From: Chara braunii
Lineage: Eukaryota > Streptophyta > Charophyceae > Charales > Characeae
DNA: 32,528 bases
NCBI GenBank assembly: GCA_003427395.1
Contig: BFEA01001051.1
Span: forward strand, 184,544 to 217,071
Direction of reading: 5' to 3'
A program made the translations under genes and the position numbers. Positions within the stretch are counted from its first letter, which is position 1. Every line of letters starts with the position of its first letter. The notes under the pieces were generated by a model. That model did not search any database. It saw nothing but the letters and a program-made list of their open reading frames with translations, and was not told where the DNA came from. Shown piece after piece: positions 29,956-32,528 of the stretch.

Positions 29956-30045
29956 CTACCGTCTTCACCCGAATAGAATGCCCGGTGAAAGTTGCACCAA
30001 ATACAGCTATAATGACCGGGCGTTCTATTCGAGTCAAGACGGTAG
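29956..30045. repeat. 31-bp-arm inverted repeat
   Basis: CTACCGTCTTCACCCGAATA... (29956-29986) pairs with the reverse complement of 30015-30045 with three mismatches around a 28-base loop. Confidence 0.9.
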
Positions 30046-30215
30046 CATTTTGCCCGGAACCCACCCTCATCTTGACTGTATGCATCGGGCCGGAAAGATA
30101 GCTTGTATGCATGCATCATGACGGTTCTTTTGGATAGCAGCTGGACTCCATAACAATCATTGGTAGCGTGGTAGCGGTCGCATGATTCGGGGCCTGGAAA
30201 TTGCCGAGCAGAGTT

Positions 30216-30293
30216 TGGGACATCCGTTAAAATTGGAACGATGCAGAGAAGATTAGCAAGGATGACACGCATAAATCGAGAAATGGTCCAATT
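30216..30293 (+). pseudogene. U6 snRNA retropseudogene with internal deletion
   Basis: GGGACATCCGTTAAAATTGG, then AACGATGCAGAGAAGATTAG, then GATGACACGCATAAATCGAG and AAATGGTCCAATT follow U6 snRNA closely from near its 5' end, but about 12 bases around the TGGCCCCTGCGC segment are missing. That segment carries the internal stem region needed for function. The copy runs into an A-rich tail (30296-30318). There is no Pol III T terminator. It is an independent copy from the one at 28.35 kb, since the two have different deletions. Confidence 0.88.
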
Positions 30294-30318
30294 GGAAAAA
30301 AAAAAAAGAAAAAAAAAG

Positions 30319-30375
30319 AGCTCAGCGGCGTCAGCTCTGTGATGACAATAAAAAAGGCCTGAAGGGCCGTCCTGT
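30319..30375 (+). repeat. SINE-like 3' segment next to the U6 copy
   Basis: GCGTCAGCTCTGTGATGACA and AATAAA here resemble CGGTCAGCTCAATGATAATA and AATATC in the body of the SINE at 29607-29776. It may be the 3' part of a related SINE joined to U6. Confidence 0.35.
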
Positions 30376-30469
30376 CCAGATTCGACAGGTAATGGGTGAG
30401 CAGAGCCGAGCCGAAAAGCCGTCACAACGAGCGCGCTGCAAACCGTTGTGCTACTGTAGACGTATACAC

Positions 30470-30630
30470 CAGCCCGCTCGCCCAGTTGCCACTTGAATAT
30501 ATATACACATACGAGTCGGTGAAACTCCGACGAAACAGTTTGTCACAGCCCCTCGTTTGTTGTTCTCTTCCTCTTCTCCCTCCCTCTCCGCCTACGGTTT
30601 ACCGGGCAGCTCTGTTTGACGATATATATA
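30470..30630 (+). repeat. hammerhead-family unit a, plus orientation
   Basis: The order is GCTCGCCCAGTTGCCACTTG, an AT stretch, a hammerhead relic, CAGCCCCTCGTTTGTTGT, a CT-rich patch, and TACGGTTTACCGGGCAGCTC followed by TGTTTGACGATATATATA. In the hammerhead, stem II and GAAAC are perfect, but CTGATGAG is replaced by CATACGAG (30508-30515), which changes two residues that are essential in all hammerheads. It is expected to be inactive. Confidence 0.75.
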
Positions 30631-30661
30631 TGTATATATATCGTCAAACAGAGCTGCCCGG
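30602..30661. repeat. perfect 60-bp palindrome (29-bp arms)
   Basis: The arm CCGGGCAGCTCTGTTTGACG...ATATATATA (30602-30630) is the exact reverse complement of 30633-30661 with only TG between. It forms the inner edge of unit a. Exact identity without a spacer suggests foldback or template-switch synthesis and is an extreme cruciform former. Confidence 0.97.
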
Positions 30662-30828
30662 GGCCGTGACACACTAGCGGGGGTTTAGTTTATGTTTCGT
30701 GTAGTTTCCAACGTGGTCACACTAAAGTAGGGCCGTGAGATTTTCAGATCGGATGGCAAGGAGCCATGCACACTCGAAACCGGAACAAAACCCCGAGAAG
30801 TGGCCCGAGAAGTGGGACGTGGCCCCCG

Positions 30829-30930
30829 GTAAACCGTAGGCAGAGAGGGAGAAGGAGGAGGACAACAAACGAGGGCCTGTGACAAACTGTTTCGTCGGAG
30901 TTTCACCGACTCATCAGGAGGCTGAACCCT
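30829..30930 (-). repeat. hammerhead-family unit b, minus orientation
   Basis: On the minus strand it reads the hammerhead, CACAGGCCCTCGTTTGTTGT, a CT-rich patch and CTGCCTACGGTTTACCGGGG, collinear with unit a. Units a and b are therefore head to head. Confidence 0.85.
30870..30930 (-). ncRNA. type I hammerhead ribozyme with minimal stem III, complete core
   Basis: On the minus strand the core is CTGATGA (30911-30917), stem II GTCGG/CCGAC with a 7-base loop TGAAACT, then GAAAC (30889-30893), a 5-base loop AGTTT, and GTC (30881-30883). Stem III is the 2-bp AC/GU helix that closes before C17, so cleavage would fall after the C at 30881. All catalytic-core residues of the hammerhead family (CUGAUGA, GAAA, UH) are present. 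Stem I pairs GCCU with AGGC but has unpaired bases next to the cleavage site, which may weaken activity in the single unit. Minimal-stem-III type I hammerheads are known from Penelope-like elements and small tandem-repeat retroelements, where dimers restore activity. No reverse transcriptase is present here. Confidence 0.8.
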
Positions 30931-30995
30931 ATATATATATACATATTATATATACATACGTATTATATATATATATATACATTATATATATAGAC
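30931..30995. repeat. AT-rich tract
   Basis: About 60 bp of TATA and TACATA repeats separate unit b from unit c. Confidence 0.9.
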
Positions 30996-31043
30996 TGTAT
31001 CATCAAGATCTCCTTTCAAGATTGACCTGCGGTGCAAACAGTC

Positions 31044-31213
31044 AAGCTCGCCGAGTTGCCACTCGATATATATATCCGACGAAACAGTTTGTCACAGCCC
31101 CTCGTTTGTTGTCCTCTTCTCCCTCTCTGCCTTCGGTTTACCGGGCAGTTCTATTTGACGATATATATATTTCTGTTTGTGACGATATATATATATATAT
31201 ATATACAGTATCT
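31044..31213 (+). repeat. hammerhead-family unit c (~170 bp), plus orientation
   Basis: It begins AAGCTCGCCGAGTTGCCACT, then an AT run, then TCCGACGAAACAGTTTGTCA (31075-31094), CAGCCCCTCGTTTGTTGT, and TTCGGTTTACCGGGCAGTTC. The CTGATGA box and the first strand of stem II have been replaced by an AT run, so this hammerhead is dead. The start motif recurs at 31214, giving a 170-bp monomer in direct tandem with unit d. Confidence 0.8.
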
Positions 31214-31286
31214 AACAGTTAAGCTCGCCGAGTTGCCACTCGATATATATACAGTATCGGCAGGATCTTCTTTCAAGGACGAGCAG
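31214..31286 (+). repeat. partial hammerhead-family unit d
   Basis: It has AAGCTCGCCGAGTTGCCACT plus an AT stretch, then CAGGATCTTCTTTCAAGGAC, which resembles AAGATCTCCTTTCAAGATTG upstream of unit c (31006-31025). The ribozyme part is absent. Confidence 0.65.
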
Positions 31287-31760
31287 TTCCCGCCATGACT
31301 GCGCCAACTTTGTGGCGCCTCTAATTCATTCCCCGCCATGACTGCGCTCAGTTTGCAGCGGCTCTGAATTATTCCCCTGCCGTGACTGCACCCAGTATGT
31401 GGCGCCTCTACGAAAAATTCCCCCGCCATGACTGCGCTCAAATTTTGGCGCCTCGCTTCAATCTTAGCGTTCCCAGTCATGACTGCGCTCAAATTTTGGC
31501 GCCTCGGTGCAATCTTAGCGTTCCCAGTCATGACTGCGCGCTCAGTGTGTGGCGCCTCTGATCGATCTGAGCATTCCCCGCCATGACTGCGCCTAGTGTC
31601 TGGCGCCTCTAATTTATTCCCCGCCATGACTGCTCTCAGTGTATGGCGCCTCTAGTTTATTCCCCGCCAATGCTGCGCTCAGTGTATGGCGCCTCTAATT
31701 GATTCCCCGCCATGACAACATTCAGTGTGGCTGCGCTCAGTGTGTGGCGCCATTGATCAA
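31287..31760 (+). repeat. minisatellite, ~11 units of 43-53 bp
   Basis: Each unit reads approximately TTCCCCGCCATGACTGCGCT, CAGTGTGTGGCGCCTCT, then a short variable spacer ending in AATTNA or ATCTTAGCG. Length variants come from the spacer. Each unit carries a GGCGCC palindrome. The minus-strand frame of 158 codons through it is a translated repeat. Confidence 0.9.
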
Positions 31761-32295
31761 CCTTCTTGGCTTCGGCCTCTGATTGATTAAAGCGCCCTCC
31801 CCCGTCATGGCTTCGCTCAATGTGTGCCGCTCGCTTCTGATCAGTCTTTTGCTTTAGGACGGGGAAATGACCTTTGCGCTTCTATTTATCACTTGCGGTT
31901 CCGATTAACGACTGCGGTGCAGAGAAGTCATATTCTATATTCTCTTGCATCTTTGTGGTGCGTCGTTCTTCCTCCTCGATCAAGTGCGTCGGCTATGGCG
32001 GTCCTCTCGGTCCCATCGGTGAAATCGAGGTAATCAGGGCTCGCGTCTATTTACCACTTGATGAGCGAGGAAGGTATTTATGACATGTTTGCTTTGTTTC
32101 CAAAGCTGCTACGAGGCGCTTGCGGTGTTTAATATTATTGACATTTTTGTTTGTTTTCAAAGCTGTTACGAGGCGCTTGCACGCCTCTGCTTCACAAGCT
32201 AATCGTGTTCACTCCATGGCTGGGAGCGATCGGGAGCTTCGCCGGCGTTGGCTTGGACCGAGGGTCGCTGTGTCACCAACCAAAAACGGTGGTTT
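31761..32295. other. unassigned sequence with a ~58-bp direct duplication
   Basis: CCAAAGCTGCTACGAGGCGC (32100) recurs as TCAAAGCTGTTACGAGGCGC (32157), each preceded by a TGACATNTTTG stretch. No gene is recognised. Confidence 0.4.
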
Positions 32296-32482
32296 GTTAT
32301 CATCACCGTTGGTTGGCGAGTCAGACCTGATGACCTGGTTGTCATCACCGTTGGTTGGTGACCTGGTTATCATCACCGTTGGTTGGTGACCTGGTTATCA
32401 TCACCGTTGGTTGTCTACCTGGTTATCATCACCGTTGGTTGGTGACCTGGTAACCTCGTGATCATCACCGTTGGTTGGTCAG
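32296..32482 (+). repeat. minisatellite, six copies of a 28-bp unit
   Basis: CATCACCGTTGGTTG starts at 32301, 32343, 32371, 32399, 32427 and 32463, so spacings are 42, 28, 28, 28 and 36. The standard unit is GGTTATCATCACCGTTGGTT plus GGTGACCT. Each unit can fold a small TCACC/GGTGA hairpin. GTCACCAACC at 32272 is an inverted partner just outside the array. Confidence 0.95.
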
Positions 32483-32528
32483 GTGGTGGTCTATTGGTCG
32501 TTTGCCTGCACAAGGCTGTGGAATTAGG

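Larger units (their letters stand above)
28966..30130. repeat. cluster of related degenerate units with long inverted repeats
   Basis: ACCCTCATTTTGACTGCATG with a CCGGAAAGACGGCTTGTATA end (29007-29046) recurs as ACCCTCATCTTGACTGTATG with CCGGAAAGATAGCTTGTATG (30062-30106). AATTTTGCGGCCAGATGCAT, AATTCCGACCAGATACATCC and AATTACGGCCGGACCTGTAT are three variants of another unit (29155, 29386 and 29870), two of them followed by GCGGTCAGGT. A SINE and a U6 copy have inserted into or beside this cluster. The family is unknown. Confidence 0.6.

Noticed and set aside
31075-31094. An active hammerhead in unit c
   Set aside because: CTGATGA and one strand of stem II are missing; only GAAAC and GTC remain.
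31151-31627. A 158-codon minus-strand frame with repeated SAVMAGN segments
   Set aside because: It is the minisatellite read as protein; unit lengths vary between 43 and 53 bp, so the repeat does not keep phase.
31287-32482. A CRISPR array in the regularly spaced repeats
   Set aside because: The repeats are contiguous minisatellites without unique spacers of constant size, and the window is eukaryotic.

Overview
This window looks like repeat-dense intergenic DNA from a plant nuclear genome. I found no host protein-coding gene that I can defend: every long open frame is a retroelement remnant, a translated microsatellite, or a chance frame. The plant assignment is an inference. It rests on a large LTR retrotransposon whose primer-binding site matches the 3' end of plant tRNA-Asp as I recall it, on a pol-less architecture with very long LTRs that is typical of plant LARD/TR-GAG elements, and on a tRNA-derived SINE with a poly(A) tail. 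The species cannot be named.

Layout. Positions 1-4363 hold old, eroded sequence: three copies of a short motif around a CT microsatellite, a stem-loop, a 2 x 180-bp tandem duplication, and low-similarity direct repeats. Positions 4364-14997 are one almost complete LTR retrotransposon of about 10.6 kb. Its parts are a 5' LTR of 3159 bp, a tRNA-Asp type primer-binding site, a leader, a gag-like frame broken by in-frame stops, two repeat-rich open frames, a polypurine tract, and a 3' LTR of 3598 bp. The LTRs start TGTYG and the 3' LTR ends CGACA; ACGT is found on both sides. No reverse transcriptase, RNase H or integrase is visible, so the element must have depended on another element's enzymes. 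The LTRs differ visibly, and the 3' LTR has gained a 338-bp tandem duplication and an extra GA tract, so the insertion is not recent.

Positions 15000-19800 contain a 173-base assembly gap flanked by GGACG-type inverted motifs, a 78-bp tandem duplication, a long CT microsatellite and an AT-rich patch of GGAATG inverted motifs that resembles a decayed MITE. Positions 19835-24050 form a cluster of related repeat units in both orientations, built from polypurine/polypyrimidine tracts and AATC/GATT tracts. Inside it, at 21.2-21.9 kb, are three tandem units carrying decayed hammerhead-ribozyme cores. At 24170-24620 on the minus strand lies the gag fragment of a second Ty3-type retrotransposon.

Positions 24640-28340 are unassigned. 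From 28.3 kb the window is rich in small retroposons: two U6 snRNA pseudogenes with A tails, a SINE with a 13-bp target-site duplication, and several long inverted repeats. The most interesting stretch is 30.47-31.29 kb: three or four copies of a unit of roughly 170 bp, one inverted. The inverted copy holds a complete type I hammerhead ribozyme core with a minimal 2-bp stem III, and the cluster also has a perfect 29-bp-arm palindrome. The window ends with two minisatellites (31.29-31.75 and 32.3-32.48 kb).
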